64,000 nt of DNA from Streptomyces sp. GKU 895 (GCA_002027195.1 MWJO01000005.1:1-64000); one strand, 5' to 3'. Positions 8,278 to 19,422 are shown, counted from the first letter of the stretch. Notes: generated by a model not told the origin, from the letters alone. Numbers and translations are program-made.

Positions 8278-10281
8278 CTACGTCCAGTCGGGCTCCGGCT
8301 CCTCGTCCATCTCGGGCCAGTCGTCCGGCTCCGGCGCGGCCCCGCCGTCGGCCTTCTGAGCCTGCGCCGTCGGCTCCCCCATCCCCGCCAACACGGCCAG
8401 GACGCCTTCCCCGTACGTCGCCAGCTTCTTCTCGCCGACCCCGCCGATCTCACCGAGCTGTCCCACCGAGGTCGGCCAGGCGGTCACGATCTCCCGGAGC
8501 GTGGCGTCGTGGAAGATCACGTATGCCGGGACGCCCTGTTCCTTGGCCTGCTCGGCACGCCAGGCCCGCAGCGCCTCGAAGGCGGGCAGCAGTGCCTCGG
8601 GCAGCTCGACCGCGGCGGCCTTGGACTTGCCCCTGCCGGAGGACGAGGAGCCCGACGTCTTCGCCACCGTCGGCTTCTTCGGTTCCTTCCGCAGCGGCAC
8701 CTCCCGCTCCCGCCGCAGCACCGCCCCGCTGGCCTCGGTCAGCGTCAGCGTGCCGTACTCCCCCTCGACCGCGAGCAGTCCCTGCGCCAGCAACTGCCGT
8801 ACGACACCGCGCCATTCGGCCTCGGTCAGCTCCTCGCCGATGCCGAAGACGGACAGCTGGTCATGGTCGAACTGGATGACCTTGGCGGTGCGCCGGCCCA
8901 GCAGGATGTCGACAATCTGCACCGCGCCGAACTTCTGCCCCCGCTCCCGCTGGAGCCGCACCACCGTCGACAGCACCTTCTGCGCCGCGATGGTGCCGTC
9001 CCAGGTCTCTGGTGGGGTGAGGCAGGTGTCGCAGTTGCCGCAGCCCACCGGGTCGGGGTCCTGCCCGAAGTAGTTCAGCAGCTGCCCGCGGCGGCACTGC
9101 GCGGTCTCGCACAGGGCCAGCATCGAGTCCAGGTGGGCGGCTGCGCGGCGGCGGAACGCCTCGTCGCCCTCGCTCGACTGGATCATCTTGCGCTGCTGTA
9201 TGACGTCGTTGAGGCCGTAGGCCATCCAGGCCGTCGACGGCAGTCCGTCGCGTCCCGCGCGGCCGGTCTCCTGGTAGTAGCCCTCGACCGACTTCGGCAG
9301 GTCGAGGTGGGCGACGAAGCGGACGTCCGGCTTGTCGATGCCCATGCCGAAGGCGATCGTCGCGACGACGACCAGGCCGTCCTCCCGCAGGAACCTGGAC
9401 TGGTGCGCCGCGCGGGTGCCCGCGTCCAGGCCGGCGTGGTACGGGACCGCCTCGATGCCGTTCTTGGCGAGGAACTCGGCCGTGGCCTCCACCGACTTGC
9501 GCGACAGGCAGTACACGATGCCGGCATCGCCCTCGTGCTCCTGGCGCAGGAAGCTCAGCAGCTGCTTCTTGGGGTCGGCCTTGGGCACGATCCGGTACTG
9601 GATGTTGGGCCGGTCGAAGCTCGCCACGAAGTGCCGGGCGGCCGGCATGTTCAGCCGCTGGGTGATCTCCTGGTGCGTCGCGTGCGTGGCCGTGGCGGTC
9701 AGCGCGATGCGCGGGACGTCGGGCCAGCGCTCGCCGAGCAGGGACAGGGCGAGGTAGTCGGGGCGGAAGTCGTGGCCCCACTGGGACACGCAGTGCGCCT
9801 CGTCGATGGCGAAGACCGCGATCTTGCCGCGGGAGAGCAGGTCGAGGGTGGAGTCCAGCCGCAGCCGCTCGGGCGCCAGATAGAGCAGGTCCAGTTCGCC
9901 CGCCAGGAACTCGGCCTCCACGACCCGCCGCTCGTCGAAGTCCTGCGTGGAGTTCATGAACCCGGCGCGCACGCCGAGCGCCCGCAGCGCGTCCACCTGG
10001 TCCTGCATCAGCGCGATGAGCGGCGAGACGACGATGCCCGTACCGGGTCTGACCAGGGACGGGATCTGGTAGCACAGGGACTTGCCGCCGCCGGTCGGCA
10101 TGAGCACGACGGCGTCGCCGCCCGCGATCACATGCTCGATGACGGCTTCCTGCTCGCCGCGGAAGCTGTCGTACCCGAAGACCCGGTGCAGCGCGGCCAG
10201 CGCCTCGCTCCCGGGTGCCCCGGCGGGTCCTGCCACCTCGGTCAACCCTGGCATCTCGCTGATCCCGCCCATCCCACCCAT
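8278..10281 (-). CDS. recQ: ATP-dependent DNA helicase RecQ
   Basis: The 667-aa protein has the complete RecQ layout. Walker A MPTGGGKS is at residues 61-68, followed by motif [18 protein letters not shown], motif [11 protein letters not shown] and a zinc subdomain with C-x5-C and CGNCDTC. A winged helix and a C-terminal HRDC domain containing [14 protein letters not shown] follow. It unwinds recombination and repair intermediates. ATG 10281 is chosen because GGGGGAC lies upstream; longer in-frame starts up to 10407 would add residues outside the family. It converges with the HEAT region. Confidence 0.95.
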   Translation of the reverse strand: MGGMGGISEMPGLTEVAGPAGAPGSEALAALHRVFGYDSFRGEQEAVIEHVIAGGDAVVLMPTGGGKSLCYQIPSLVRPGTGIVVSPLIALMQDQVDALRALGVRAGFMNSTQDFDERRVVEAEFLAGELDLLYLAPERLRLDSTLDLLSRGKIAVFAIDEAHCVSQWGHDFRPDYLALSLLGERWPDVPRIALTATATHATHQEITQRLNMPAARHFVASFDRPNIQYRIVPKADPKKQLLSFLRQEHEGDAGIVYCLSRKSVEATAEFLAKNGIEAVPYHAGLDAGTRAAHQSRFLREDGLVVVATIAFGMGIDKPDVRFVAHLDLPKSVEGYYQETGRAGRDGLPSTAWMAYGLNDVIQQRKMIQSSEGDEAFRRRAAAHLDSMLALCETAQCRRGQLLNYFGQDPDPVGCGNCDTCLTPPETWDGTIAAQKVLSTVVRLQRERGQKFGAVQIVDILLGRRTAKVIQFDHDQLSVFGIGEELTEAEWRGVVRQLLAQGLLAVEGEYGTLTLTEASGAVLRREREVPLRKEPKKPTVAKTSGSSSSGRGKSKAAAVELPEALLPAFEALRAWRAEQAKEQGVPAYVIFHDATLREIVTAWPTSVGQLGEIGGVGEKKLATYGEGVLAVLAGMGEPTAQAQKADGGAAPEPDDWPEMDEEPEPDWT

Positions 10282-10351
10282 AGTCCTGTCCCCCGTACGT
10301 CGTCCCTCGACCACAGCCTCCACGATAGGGGCCCGCACCGACAGCGCCGGA

Positions 10352-10365
10352 GTTATCCACAGGCC
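10352..10365. promoter_or_regulatory. TTATCCACA element, DnaA-box-like
   Basis: The 14-mer gttatccacaggcc contains TTATCCACA (10353-10361), the classical DnaA-box consensus. The exact 14-mer recurs inverted at 43167-43180. Here it lies about 70 bp upstream of recQ. Binding by DnaA is inferred; the usual Streptomyces box is TTGTCCACA. Confidence 0.4.
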
Positions 10366-10520
10366 CGTCCCGTGACGCTCCGCGTTCACTCCAATGGTCC
10401 GCGTCACATGGAGGGGCTCCGGCCTGCGGGGACATGCTGCTCAGGCGGGCAGGGGAGGCCCGTCTCCCGGACAGCGCGCCTCGACCGGCGCGCGCCCCTT
10501 CCGCTTCAAGGAGCCCCAGC

Positions 10521-11015
10521 ATGTTCTCTCGGCCCCTCAAGGCCGCCGTCGCCGCGGCGATAGCCGGTGCCTTCTCCCTGACCGCCGCGCCCGCGCAGGC
10601 CGCGCCCACGGACGACACCGACCCCTGGTCCGCCTTGGTCCCTACGTACGCGGCGACGGGCAAGTACGCCTACGAGCCGTTCGCCCCCGGCGGGGGCTAC
10701 GCCCGCACCAGCACGTGCGTGCCCAACATGGGCTACCACTACGTCAACGCCACGCTGCTGGAGGACCCCGCCGTCGACCCCGCCGAGCCCGAGGCCCTGC
10801 TGTACGAGGGCGGCTCCACCACCGGCACCCGCAAGCTGGTCGGGGTGGAGTGGATCGTTCCGGACACGGCCGTGACGGCGGCCCCGACGCTGTTCGGCGA
10901 GATCTTCTCCCACGACGCGGTCCTGCACGTCTACTCGCTCCACGCGTGGATCTACAAGAGCAACCCCAACGGGCTCTTCGAGACCTTCAACCCGAAGGTG
11001 ACGTGCCCGGCCTGA
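10521..11015 (+). CDS. secreted protein of unknown function, conserved in Streptomyces
   Basis: This 164-aa protein has a signal peptide ending in AQA|AP at about residue 30 and a mature part with only two cysteines, in TSTCVPNMGYHYV and near the C-terminus (VTCPA). They are likely to form a disulfide. The middle has VGVEWIVPD and the end has HAWIYKSNPNGLF. I recall this pattern in secreted actinobacterial proteins without assigned function, so no activity is named. ATG 10521 is supported by AAGGAG eleven bases upstream. It ends just before a strong terminator shared with nuoN. Confidence 0.75.
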   Translation: MFSRPLKAAVAAAIAGAFSLTAAPAQAAPTDDTDPWSALVPTYAATGKYAYEPFAPGGGYARTSTCVPNMGYHYVNATLLEDPAVDPAEPEALLYEGGSTTGTRKLVGVEWIVPDTAVTAAPTLFGEIFSHDAVLHVYSLHAWIYKSNPNGLFETFNPKVTCPA

Positions 11016-11026
11016 GCGCACGCGAA

Positions 11027-11062
11027 AGGGCCCCGGTCCCCGCACGGGGGAACCGGGGCCCT
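11027..11062. terminator. strong bidirectional hairpin terminator
   Basis: A near-perfect inverted repeat pairs 11027-11041 with 11047-11062. It has 15 base pairs, one bulged A and a five-base loop. It sits between the stops of the secreted protein gene (+) and nuoN (-), so it should terminate both transcripts. There is no U-run, as is common in actinobacteria. Confidence 0.85.
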
Positions 11063-11079
11063 GCGCACTTACCCGCAGG

Positions 11080-12729
11080 TCAGCGCACGAACACTCCCGC
11101 CTGGTTGGCCAGGTCCAGGAAGTACTGCGGCGCCACACCGAGCACCAGCGTGACCGCGACACCGACGCCGATCGCCGTCATCGTCAGCGGTGACGGCACG
11201 GCGACCGTCGGACCCTCGGGCCGCGGCTCGCTGAAGAACATCAGCACGATGACGCGGATGTAGAAGAACGCGGCGATCGCCGACGAGATCACACCGACCA
11301 CGACCAGCGGCGCCGCCCCGCCCTCCGCCGCCGCCTTGAACACGGCGAACTTCCCGGCGAACCCGGAGGTCAGCGGGATGCCGGCGAAGGCCAGCAGGAA
11401 CACCGCGAACACGGCCGCGACCAGCGGTGAACGCCGGCCGAGCCCCGCCCACTTGGACAGGTGCGTGGCCTCGCCGCCGGCGTCGCGGACCAGCGTGACC
11501 ACGGCGAACGCGCCGATCGTCACGAACGAGTACGCGGCCAGGTAGAAGAGGACGGACGACACCCCGTCCGGCGTGGTCGCGATGACGCCCGCGAGGATGA
11601 AGCCCGCGTGGGCGATCGACGAGTACGCCAGCAGCCGCTTGATGTCGGTCTGCGTGATCGCGACGATCGCGCCGCCGAGCATGGTGACGATGGCGACGGC
11701 CCACATGACCGGCCGCCAGTCCCAGCGCAGGCCGGGCAGGACGACGTACAGCAGTCGCAGCAGGGCGCCGAACGCGGCCACCTTCGTCGCCGCCGCCATG
11801 AACCCGGTCACCGGCGTCGGCGCACCCTGGTAGACGTCCGGCGTCCACATGTGGAACGGGACCGCGCCGACCTTGAACAGCAGGCCCATCACGATCATCG
11901 CGCCGCCGACCAGCAGCAGCGCGTCGTTGCCCATGGTGTCCGCGAGCGCCGGGTCGACGTTCGTGACCGTGCCGTCGACGACCTGGGCGATCGTGGAGTA
12001 CGACACCGAGCCCGCGTAGCCGTAGAGCAGCGCGATGCCGAACAGGGTGAACGCGGAGGCGAAGGCGCCGAGCAGGAAGTACTTGACCGCGGCCTCCTGC
12101 GACATGAGCCGCTTGCGGCGGGCGAGCGCGCACATCAGGTACAGCGGCAGGGAGAAGACCTCCAGGGCCACGAACAGCGTCAGCAGGTCGTTGGCCGCGG
12201 GGAAGATCAGCATGCCGGCGACGGCGAAGAGCAGCAGCGGGAACACCTCGGTGGTGGTGAACCCGGCCTTCACGGCGGCCTTCTCGCTGTCGCTGCCGGG
12301 CACGGAGGCGGCCTGCGCGGCGAAGGAGTCGACCCGGTTGCCGTGCGCCTCGGGATCGAGTCGGCGTTCGGCGAAGGTGAACAGGCCGACCAGGCCCGCC
12401 AGCAGGATGGTGCCCTGCAGGAACAGCGCCGGTCCGTCGACGGCGATGGCGCCCATCGCCGCGATCCCGGCCTTTGTCGTCGCGTAGCCGTCTGCCGCGA
12501 GGGCGACGACCGCGGCGAAGGCGGCGGCCAGTGCCACGGCGGACAGGAACACCTGGGCGTAGTACCGCTGCTTGCGCGGGACGAACGCCTCGACGAGCAC
12601 CCCGACGATCGCCGCACCGACGACGATCAGCGTGGGCGACAATTGTCCGTATTCGATCTTCGGCGCATCGATCTTCGAGATCGGATCGGCCGCGGTTGTC
12701 CACAGGCTGTGGACGGCTGTTGCGCTCAC
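11080..12729 (-). CDS. nuoN: NADH-quinone oxidoreductase subunit N
   Basis: Last gene of the nuo operon, encoding a 549-aa polytopic antiporter-like proton-pumping subunit of Complex I. About 14 membrane segments are visible. The conserved discontinuous-helix region includes AVKYFLLGAFASAF and the KRLLAYSSIAHAGFI motif. The ATG at 12729 overlaps the nuoM stop (ATGA). Its extreme 5' end carries a 17-bp palindrome (12698-12714) containing a DnaA-box-like TTGTCCACA. Confidence 0.95.
   Translation of the reverse strand: MSATAVHSLWTTAADPISKIDAPKIEYGQLSPTLIVVGAAIVGVLVEAFVPRKQRYYAQVFLSAVALAAAFAAVVALAADGYATTKAGIAAMGAIAVDGPALFLQGTILLAGLVGLFTFAERRLDPEAHGNRVDSFAAQAASVPGSDSEKAAVKAGFTTTEVFPLLLFAVAGMLIFPAANDLLTLFVALEVFSLPLYLMCALARRKRLMSQEAAVKYFLLGAFASAFTLFGIALLYGYAGSVSYSTIAQVVDGTVTNVDPALADTMGNDALLLVGGAMIVMGLLFKVGAVPFHMWTPDVYQGAPTPVTGFMAAATKVAAFGALLRLLYVVLPGLRWDWRPVMWAVAIVTMLGGAIVAITQTDIKRLLAYSSIAHAGFILAGVIATTPDGVSSVLFYLAAYSFVTIGAFAVVTLVRDAGGEATHLSKWAGLGRRSPLVAAVFAVFLLAFAGIPLTSGFAGKFAVFKAAAEGGAAPLVVVGVISSAIAAFFYIRVIVLMFFSEPRPEGPTVAVPSPLTMTAIGVGVAVTLVLGVAPQYFLDLANQAGVFVR
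12698..12714. repeat. 17-bp perfect palindrome with TTGTCCACA box
   Basis: The sequence gtccacaggctgtggac is a perfect inverted repeat around a central base. With the preceding bases it gives TTGTCCACA at 12696-12704, the preferred Streptomyces DnaA box, and a shortened box in the opposite orientation. It lies inside the first codons of nuoN, in coding DNA. Confidence 0.5.
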
Positions 12730-14297
12730 TTGGCCGCCTCCACCTCGGGCTGGGGGTCCTTCTTGTGTACGTCGGACAAGGTCGACTTGACCGCCGGGTT
12801 GACGATGTCCGTGACCGGCTTCGGGTAGACCCCGAGGAAGATCAGCAGGACGATCAGCGGCGCGACGACCACGAGCTCACGGACCCGGAGGTCCGGCATC
12901 GCGGACACCTCGGCCTTCACCGGGCCCGTCATCGTCCGCTGGTAGAGGACGAGCGTGTAGAGAGCGGCGAGCACGATGCCGAAGGTGGCGATGATGCCGA
13001 TCACCGGGTACCGGGAGAACGTGCCGACCAGCACCAGGAACTCACTGACGAACGGCGCCAGTCCGGGCAGCGACAGGGTCGCGAGGCCACCGATCAGGAA
13101 CGTGCCGGCGAGCACCGGGGCGACCTTCTGCACACCGCCGTAGTCGGCGATGAGCCGCGAGCCGCGCCGCGAGATCAGGAAGCCGGCCACCAGCATCAAC
13201 GCGGCCGTGGAAATACCGTGGTTGACCATGTAGAGCGTCGCACCGGACTGGCCCTGGCTGGTCATCGCGAAGATGCCCATGATGATGAAGCCGAAGTGCG
13301 AGATCGACGCGTACGCCACCAGACGCTTGATGTCCCGCTGGCCGACGGCGAGCAGCGCACCGTAGACGATGCTGATCAGCGCCAGGACGAGGATCGCGGG
13401 CGTCGCCCACTTCGACGCCTCCGGGAAGAGCTGGAGGCAGAAGCGGAGCATCGCGAAGGTGCCGACCTTGTCGACGACCGCCGTGATGAGGACGGCGACC
13501 GGGGCGGTGGCCTCGCCCATGGCGTTGGGCAGCCAGGTGTGCAGCGGCCACAGCGGCGCCTTCACCGCGAACGCGAAGAAGAAGCCCAGGAACAGCCAGC
13601 GTTCGGTGTTGGTCGCCATGTCGAGCGACCCGTTGGCCCGCGCCTCGGCGATCTCCTGGAGGCTGAAGTTCCCGGCGACCACGTACAGGCCGATCACCGC
13701 GGCCAGCATGATCAGACCGCCGACCAGGTTGTAGAGCAGGAACTTCACGGCGGCGTACGACCGTTGCGTGGACGCCGCCTCCTCGCCGTGCTCGTGGGCC
13801 CGGTCCCCGAAGCCGCCGATGAGGAAGTACATCGGGATCAGCATGGCTTCGAAGAAGATGTAGAAGAGGAAGACGTCGGTGGCCTCGAAGGAGATGATCA
13901 CCATCGCCTCGACGGCCAGGATCAGGGCGAAGAAGCCCTGCGTCGGCCGCCACCGCTTGCTGCCGGTCTCCAGCGGGTCGGCGTCGTGCCAGCCCGCCAG
14001 GATGATGAACGGGATTAGCAGGGCGGTGAGCGCGAGGAGCGACACCCCGATGCCGTCCACGCCCAGTTCGTAGCGGACCCCGAAGTCCTTGATCCAGGAG
14101 TGGGATTCGGTGAGCTGGTAACGGTCGCCGTCCGGGTCGAAGCGGACCAGGACGACGATCGCGAGGGCGAGGGTGGCGAGCGAGACGAGGAGCGCCAGCC
14201 ACTTGGCGGCGGTGCGCTGCGCGGCCGGTACGGCGGCCGTGACGACCGCCCCGATCGCGGGGAGCGCCGCCGTCGCTGTCAGCAGAGGAAAGGACAT
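12726..14297 (-). CDS. nuoM: NADH-quinone oxidoreductase subunit M
   Basis: A 523-aa, multi-spanning antiporter-like subunit of Complex I. Conserved features include FYIFFEAMLIPMYFLIG, the KAPLWPLHTWLPNA loop and KRLVAYASISHFGFI. The start lies five bases after the nuoL stop and the stop overlaps the nuoN start by four bases, so the three large pump subunits are coupled. It translocates protons driven by quinone reduction. Confidence 0.96.
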   Translation of the reverse strand: MSFPLLTATAALPAIGAVVTAAVPAAQRTAAKWLALLVSLATLALAIVVLVRFDPDGDRYQLTESHSWIKDFGVRYELGVDGIGVSLLALTALLIPFIILAGWHDADPLETGSKRWRPTQGFFALILAVEAMVIISFEATDVFLFYIFFEAMLIPMYFLIGGFGDRAHEHGEEAASTQRSYAAVKFLLYNLVGGLIMLAAVIGLYVVAGNFSLQEIAEARANGSLDMATNTERWLFLGFFFAFAVKAPLWPLHTWLPNAMGEATAPVAVLITAVVDKVGTFAMLRFCLQLFPEASKWATPAILVLALISIVYGALLAVGQRDIKRLVAYASISHFGFIIMGIFAMTSQGQSGATLYMVNHGISTAALMLVAGFLISRRGSRLIADYGGVQKVAPVLAGTFLIGGLATLSLPGLAPFVSEFLVLVGTFSRYPVIGIIATFGIVLAALYTLVLYQRTMTGPVKAEVSAMPDLRVRELVVVAPLIVLLIFLGVYPKPVTDIVNPAVKSTLSDVHKKDPQPEVEAAK

Positions 14298-14302
14298 CGG
14301 TA

Positions 14303-16267
14303 TCAGACCGCCCTCATCAGCAGGGTCGCGGCGATGAGGACCGCCGCACCGCCGAACATCGAGACCGCGTACGACCGCGCGTAGCCGTTCTGAAGCCTGC
14401 GCAGCCGTCCGGAGAGGCCGCCGACCGAGGCCGCCGTGCCGTTGACGACTCCGTCGACCAGGGTGTGGTCGACGTAGACCAGGGACCGCGTGAGGTGCTC
14501 GCCGCCGCGGACCAGGACCACGTGGTTGAAGTCGTCCTGGAGCAGGTCGCGCCGGGCGGCCCGGGTGAGCAGCGACCCGCGCGGGGCGACGACCGGGACC
14601 GGGCGGCGGCCGTACTGGAGCCAGGCGAGGGCGACGCCGAGGACCATCACGGTCACCGTGGCGGTCGTGACCGTCGCCGCGCTGATCGGCGCGTCACCGT
14701 GGTCGTGCCCGGTGACGGGCTCCAGCCAGTGCAGGAAGCGGTCGCCGATGCTGAAGACGCCGCCCGCGAAGACCGAGCCGAAGGCCAGCACGATCATGGG
14801 GATCGTCATGGACCGGGGCGACTCGTGGGGGTGCGGTTCCGCGTGCTCGCCGTGGTGCTCGGCGGCGGGCTCCGCGCTGGGCGCCTCCGGGGAGCGCGTC
14901 GGCTGGTTGCGCCAACGCTCCTCTCCGAAGAACGTCATCAGCATCACGCGCGTCATGTAGAAGGCGGTGATGGCCGCGCCGAGCAGGGCGCAGGCGCCGA
15001 GGATCCAGCCCTCGGTGCCGCCCTTGGCGAAGGCCGCCTCGATGATCTTGTCCTTGGAGAAGAAGCCGGACAGGCCCGGGAAGCCGATGATGGCGAGGTA
15101 GCCGAGGCCGAACGTCACGAAGGTGACCGGCATGTACTTGCGCAGGCCGCCGTACTTGCGCATGTCGACCTCGTCGTTCATGCCGTGCATGACCGAACCG
15201 GCGCCGAGGAACAGCCCGGCCTTGAAGAAGCCGTGCGTCACCAGGTGCATGATCGCGAAGACGTAGCCGATGGGGCCGAGGCCCGCGGCGAGGACCATGT
15301 AGCCGATCTGCGACATGGTCGACCCGGCGAGCGCCTTCTTGATGTCGTCCTTCGCGCAACCGACGATCGCACCGAACAGGAGCGTGACGGCACCGACGAC
15401 GGTGACGACGAGCTGGGCGTCCGGGGCGAGGTTGAAGATGTTGGCGGAGCGGACGATCAGGTAGACGCCCGCGGTCACCATGGTCGCGGCGTGGATGAGG
15501 GCCGAGACCGGGGTCGGGCCCTCCATCGCGTCCCCGAGCCAGGACTGCAGCGGCACCTGGGCGGACTTGCCGCAGGCGGCGAGCAGCAGCATCAGGGCGA
15601 TGCCGGTGAGGGTGGCCTCGGAGGCGCCGGTGACGAGTCCGGGCTCCTCGTGCGAGCCGAGGACCGGGCCGAAGGCGAACGTCCCGAACGTCGTGAACAT
15701 CAGCATGATGGCGATCGACAGGCCCATGTCGCCGACGCGGTTGACCAGGAAGGCCTTCTTCGCGGCGGTGGCGGCGCTGGGCTTGTGCTGCCAGAAGCCG
15801 ATGAGCAGGTAGGACGCGAGGCCCACGCCCTCCCAGCCGACGTACAGCAGCAGGTAGTTGTCGGCGAGGACGAGGATCAGCATCGCCGCGAGGAACAGGT
15901 TCAGATAGCCGAAGAAGCGGCGGCGCCGCTCGTCATGCTCCATGTACCCGACCGAGTACAGGTGGATCAGTGAGCCGACGCCCGTGATCAGCAGCACGAA
16001 CGTCATCGACAGCTGGTCGAGGCGGAAGGCGACGTCCGCCTGGAAGCCCTCGACCGGGACCCAGCTGAACAGGTGGCTCGTCAGGGTCCGGTGCTCGGCG
16101 TTCTTGCCGAGCAGGTCGGCGAAGAGGACGAGGCCGAGCACGAAGGAGACGGCGGCGAGCAGGGTGCCGATCCAGTGGCCGACGCGGTCCAGGCGCCGGC
16201 CGCCGCACAGCAGTACGGCCGCTCCGAGCAGGGGCGCCGCCACCAGCAGCGCAATCAGGTTCTCCAC
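14303..16267 (-). CDS. nuoL: NADH-quinone oxidoreductase subunit L
   Basis: A 654-aa antiporter-like subunit, the distal proton pump of the Complex I membrane arm. It has the N-terminal proton_antipo_N region, [20 protein letters not shown], the [20 protein letters not shown] loop and a long C-terminal lateral helix. A His/Glu/Pro-rich insert occurs at about residues 455-485 ([14 protein letters not shown]), which is longer than in the E. coli subunit. It follows nuoK by 15 bases. Confidence 0.96.
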   Translation of the reverse strand: MENLIALLVAAPLLGAAVLLCGGRRLDRVGHWIGTLLAAVSFVLGLVLFADLLGKNAEHRTLTSHLFSWVPVEGFQADVAFRLDQLSMTFVLLITGVGSLIHLYSVGYMEHDERRRRFFGYLNLFLAAMLILVLADNYLLLYVGWEGVGLASYLLIGFWQHKPSAATAAKKAFLVNRVGDMGLSIAIMLMFTTFGTFAFGPVLGSHEEPGLVTGASEATLTGIALMLLLAACGKSAQVPLQSWLGDAMEGPTPVSALIHAATMVTAGVYLIVRSANIFNLAPDAQLVVTVVGAVTLLFGAIVGCAKDDIKKALAGSTMSQIGYMVLAAGLGPIGYVFAIMHLVTHGFFKAGLFLGAGSVMHGMNDEVDMRKYGGLRKYMPVTFVTFGLGYLAIIGFPGLSGFFSKDKIIEAAFAKGGTEGWILGACALLGAAITAFYMTRVMLMTFFGEERWRNQPTRSPEAPSAEPAAEHHGEHAEPHPHESPRSMTIPMIVLAFGSVFAGGVFSIGDRFLHWLEPVTGHDHGDAPISAATVTTATVTVMVLGVALAWLQYGRRPVPVVAPRGSLLTRAARRDLLQDDFNHVVLVRGGEHLTRSLVYVDHTLVDGVVNGTAASVGGLSGRLRRLQNGYARSYAVSMFGGAAVLIAATLLMRAV

Positions 16268-16282
16268 GATTCTTCCGACCCC

Positions 16283-16582
16283 TCAGAGCTTCATCAGGCT
16301 GGCGTCGTCGACCGAGGCCGAGTGGCGGGAACGGAACAGGGACACGATGATCGCTAGCCCGACGACGACCTCGGCGGCGGCGACGACCATCGTGAAGAAC
16401 GCGATGATCTGGCCGTCGAGATTGCCGTGCATCCGGGAGAAGGCGACGAACGCGAGGTTGCAGGCGTTGAGCATGAGCTCGATGCACATGAACACGACGA
16501 TCGCGTTGCGCCTGATCAGTACGCCGGTGGCGCCGATCGTGAACAACAGGGCCGCGAGGTAGAGGTAGTTGACGGGGTTCAC
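16283..16582 (-). CDS. nuoK: NADH-quinone oxidoreductase subunit K
   Basis: A 99-aa protein with three membrane helices. It keeps the conserved acidic residues of the helices (E in [16 protein letters not shown] and E in [13 protein letters not shown]) that belong to the proton path of Complex I. Start and stop context is compact: its start overlaps the nuoJ stop by four bases. Confidence 0.95.
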
Positions 16583-17427
16583 TTCGACGCCTCCTCGGCC
16601 CGCTTGAAGGTGGCCGGTTCGATCGCGGTGCGCTCCAGGCGTTCCTCGGAGCGCTGCTCCAGCACCTTGAGGTCGTTGAGCGCCTCCTGGGAGACGTCCC
16701 GGATCTGGCCGCGTTCACGGAGCGTCTTGCTGACCGTGAGCTCCGACGGGGTGCCGTCGGGCAGCAGGCCCGCGATGTCCACGGCGTTGTGCCGGGCGTA
16801 GACGCCGGGGGCCGGCAGCGGCGGTACGTGCTTGCCCGCGCGGACGCGCTCCTCGGCCAGCTCGCGCTGGGTCTTGGCGCGCTCGGTGCGCTCGCGGTGG
16901 GTGAGCACCATGGCGCCGACGGCGGCCGTGATCAGCAGGGCGCCGGTGATTTCGAAGGCGAAGACGTACTTGGTGAAGATGTAGGTCGCGAGGCCCTCCA
17001 CGTTGCCGTTCGCGTTCGCCTGCGCCAGGCCGTTGAACTCCTTGAGGGAGGCGTTGCCGATGCCCGCGATCAGCAGGATGCCGAAGCCGAGCCCGCAGAG
17101 AAGGGCCAGCCAGCGCTGGCCCTTGATGGTCTCCTTCAGGGAGTCGGCGGCCGTGACGCCGACGAGCATCACCACGAACAGGAACAGCATCATGATCGCG
17201 CCGGTGTAGACGACGATCTGCACGATGCCCAGGAAGTAGGCGCCGTTGGCGAGGTAGAACACCGCCAGGATGATCATGGTCCCGGCGAGCGACAGCGCGC
17301 TGTGCACGGCCTTCTTCATGAACACGGTGGCCAGGGCGCCGAGCACGGCGACGGTGCCGAGGACCCAGAACTGGAAGGCCTCTCCGGTGGAGGTGGAGTA
17401 GGCGGCGAGCTGCACGGGAGCGGTCAT
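16579..17427 (-). CDS. nuoJ: NADH-quinone oxidoreductase subunit J with long C-terminal tail
   Basis: The first 170 or so residues are five membrane helices typical of NuoJ, including [23 protein letters not shown] charged, soluble tail of about 110 residues follows ([20 protein letters not shown] onward), longer than in the roughly 184-aa E. coli protein; total 282 aa. A similar tail is common in Streptomyces NuoJ as far as I recall. It overlaps nuoI and nuoK by four bases each. Confidence 0.95.
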
Positions 17428-18065
17428 CGGCCGATCACCTTCTCCGACGCCGGCTCGTCAGGACCGAAGGTGGAGGCGGCCTCCTGGACCACCTCGCCCT
17501 TGGAGACGGCCACTTGGCGCTCGGTGCCGGGCGCGGCCTCCGTCACCAGCCCTCGGTAGTAGTCCTGCTCGTCGGTCCCCGGGTAGATCGCGTGGGGCGT
17601 GTCGACCATGCCGTCTTCCAGACCGGCGAGCAGCTGCTCCTTGGTGTAGATCAGGTTCGCGCGGCTGGAGTCGGCGAGCTCGAACTCGTTGGTCATCGTC
17701 AGCGCGCGCGTGGGACACGCCTCGATGCACAGGCCGCACAGGATGCAGCGGGCGTAGTTGATCTGGTAGACGCGGCCGTACCGCTCGCCCGGCGAGTAGC
17801 GCTCCTCGTCCGTGTTGTCGGCGCCCTCCACATAGATGGCGTCGGCGGGGCAGGCCCAGGCGCACAGCTCGCAGCCGACGCACTTCTCCAGGCCGTCCGG
17901 ATGGCGGTTGAGCTGGTGCCGTCCGTGGAAACGGGGAGCGGTGGTCTTCTGCTGCTCCGGGTACTGCTCGGTCAGCCGCTTCTTGAACATGGCCTTGAAG
18001 GTCACGCCGAAGCCGGCGACGGGGTTCATGAAACCGGGCTCGGTCTCCTTGGGCTCCTCAGCCAT
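17424..18065 (-). CDS. nuoI: NADH-quinone oxidoreductase subunit I (2x[4Fe-4S])
   Basis: A 213-aa peripheral subunit with two ferredoxin motifs, [12 protein letters not shown] and [12 protein letters not shown], that carry the N6a and N6b clusters passing electrons towards the quinone site. ATG 18065 is chosen over an upstream in-frame start at 18101 because it has AAAGGAGG directly upstream; it overlaps the nuoH stop by eight bases. A C-terminal tail of about 60 residues follows the clusters. Confidence 0.95.
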   Translation of the reverse strand: MAEEPKETEPGFMNPVAGFGVTFKAMFKKRLTEQYPEQQKTTAPRFHGRHQLNRHPDGLEKCVGCELCAWACPADAIYVEGADNTDEERYSPGERYGRVYQINYARCILCGLCIEACPTRALTMTNEFELADSSRANLIYTKEQLLAGLEDGMVDTPHAIYPGTDEQDYYRGLVTEAAPGTERQVAVSKGEVVQEAASTFGPDEPASEKVIGR

Positions 18066-19422
18066 CGGACGCCTCCTTTCCATCCAGAGATCCGTCGTCA
18101 CTCTGAGTATTCACGCTGCCACTGACAATCAGCTCCCGCTCCTGCCGCGAGCGACGCCTCGGCACCGGCGGCAACTCCTGTCCGGGCAGCGGCGGTACGG
18201 GGAATCCGCCGGCCATCGGGTCGAATCCGACGGCCGCCGCGGGCTCCTCCTCGCCCTTGGACTTGCCGCGGAACATGTCGGCGACGAAGGAGAGCAGCAG
18301 CAGGACCAGCACACCGCCACCGATGTAGAGGGCGATGTCGGCGAAGTCGTAGTTCTCGTTCCTGAGGGTCCGCACGGTCGCGACGAGCATCAGCCACACC
18401 ACGGAGACCGGGATCAGAACCTTCCAGCCGAGCTTCATCAGCTGGTCGTAGCGGACGCGGGGGAGCGTGCCGCGCAGCCAGATGAAGAAGAACAGCAGCA
18501 GCTGGACCTTGATGACGAACCAGAGCAGCGGCCACCAGCCGTGGTTGGCGCCTTCCCAGAAGGTGCTGACCGGCCAGGGCGCCCGCCAGCCGCCGAGGAA
18601 GAGGGTCACGGACACCGCCGAGACCGTCACCATGTTCACGTACTCGGCGAGCATGAACAGCGCGAACTTGATCGACGAGTACTCGGTGTTGAAGCCGCCG
18701 ACCAGGTCGCCCTCGGACTCCGGCATGTCGAAGGGGGCGCGGTTGGTCTCGCCGACCATGGTGACGATGTAGATGATGAAGGAGACCGGCAGCAGGACGA
18801 TGTACCAGCGGTCCTGCTGCGCCTCGACGATCGCCGACGTCGACATCGACCCCGAGTAGAGGAAGACGGAGGCGAAGGCGGCGCCCATGGCGATCTCGTA
18901 CGAGATCATCTGCGCGCAGGAGCGCAGACCGCCGAGGAGCGGGTAGGTCGAGCCGGAACTCCAGCCCGCGAGCACGATGCCGTAGATGCCGACCGAGGCG
19001 ACCGCGAGGATGTAGAGCATCGCGATCGGCAGGTCGGTGAGCTGCATCGTGGTGCGCTGGCCGAAGATCGAGATCTCGTTGCCGGCCGGGCCGAAGGGGA
19101 TCACCGCGATCGCCATGAAGGCCGGGACGGCCGCGACGATCGGCGCGAGGACGTAGACCACCTTGTCCGCGCGCTTGACGACGACGTCTTCCTTGAGCAT
19201 CAGCTTCACGCCGTCGGCGAGCGACTGGAGCATGCCCCAGGGGCCGTGCCGGTTGGGGCCGATGCGCAGCTGCATCCAGGCGACGACCTTGCGCTCCCAG
19301 ACGATGGAGAACAGCACGGTCACCATCAGGAACGCGAAGCAGAAAACGGCCTTGATGACGACGAGCCACCAGGGGTCGGTGCCGAACATCGAGAGGTCTT
19401 CTGCGGCGAGGTACGGGCTCAT
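18058..19422 (-). CDS. nuoH: NADH-quinone oxidoreductase subunit H
   Basis: A 454-aa membrane subunit that forms much of the quinone chamber. It contains the conserved cytoplasmic loops [21 protein letters not shown] and [19 protein letters not shown] with its glutamate cluster. A charged tail of about 70 residues extends past the last helix. The ATG overlaps the nuoG stop (ATGA). Confidence 0.96.
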   Translation of the reverse strand: MSPYLAAEDLSMFGTDPWWLVVIKAVFCFAFLMVTVLFSIVWERKVVAWMQLRIGPNRHGPWGMLQSLADGVKLMLKEDVVVKRADKVVYVLAPIVAAVPAFMAIAVIPFGPAGNEISIFGQRTTMQLTDLPIAMLYILAVASVGIYGIVLAGWSSGSTYPLLGGLRSCAQMISYEIAMGAAFASVFLYSGSMSTSAIVEAQQDRWYIVLLPVSFIIYIVTMVGETNRAPFDMPESEGDLVGGFNTEYSSIKFALFMLAEYVNMVTVSAVSVTLFLGGWRAPWPVSTFWEGANHGWWPLLWFVIKVQLLLFFFIWLRGTLPRVRYDQLMKLGWKVLIPVSVVWLMLVATVRTLRNENYDFADIALYIGGGVLVLLLLSFVADMFRGKSKGEEEPAAAVGFDPMAGGFPVPPLPGQELPPVPRRRSRQERELIVSGSVNTQSDDGSLDGKEASDG

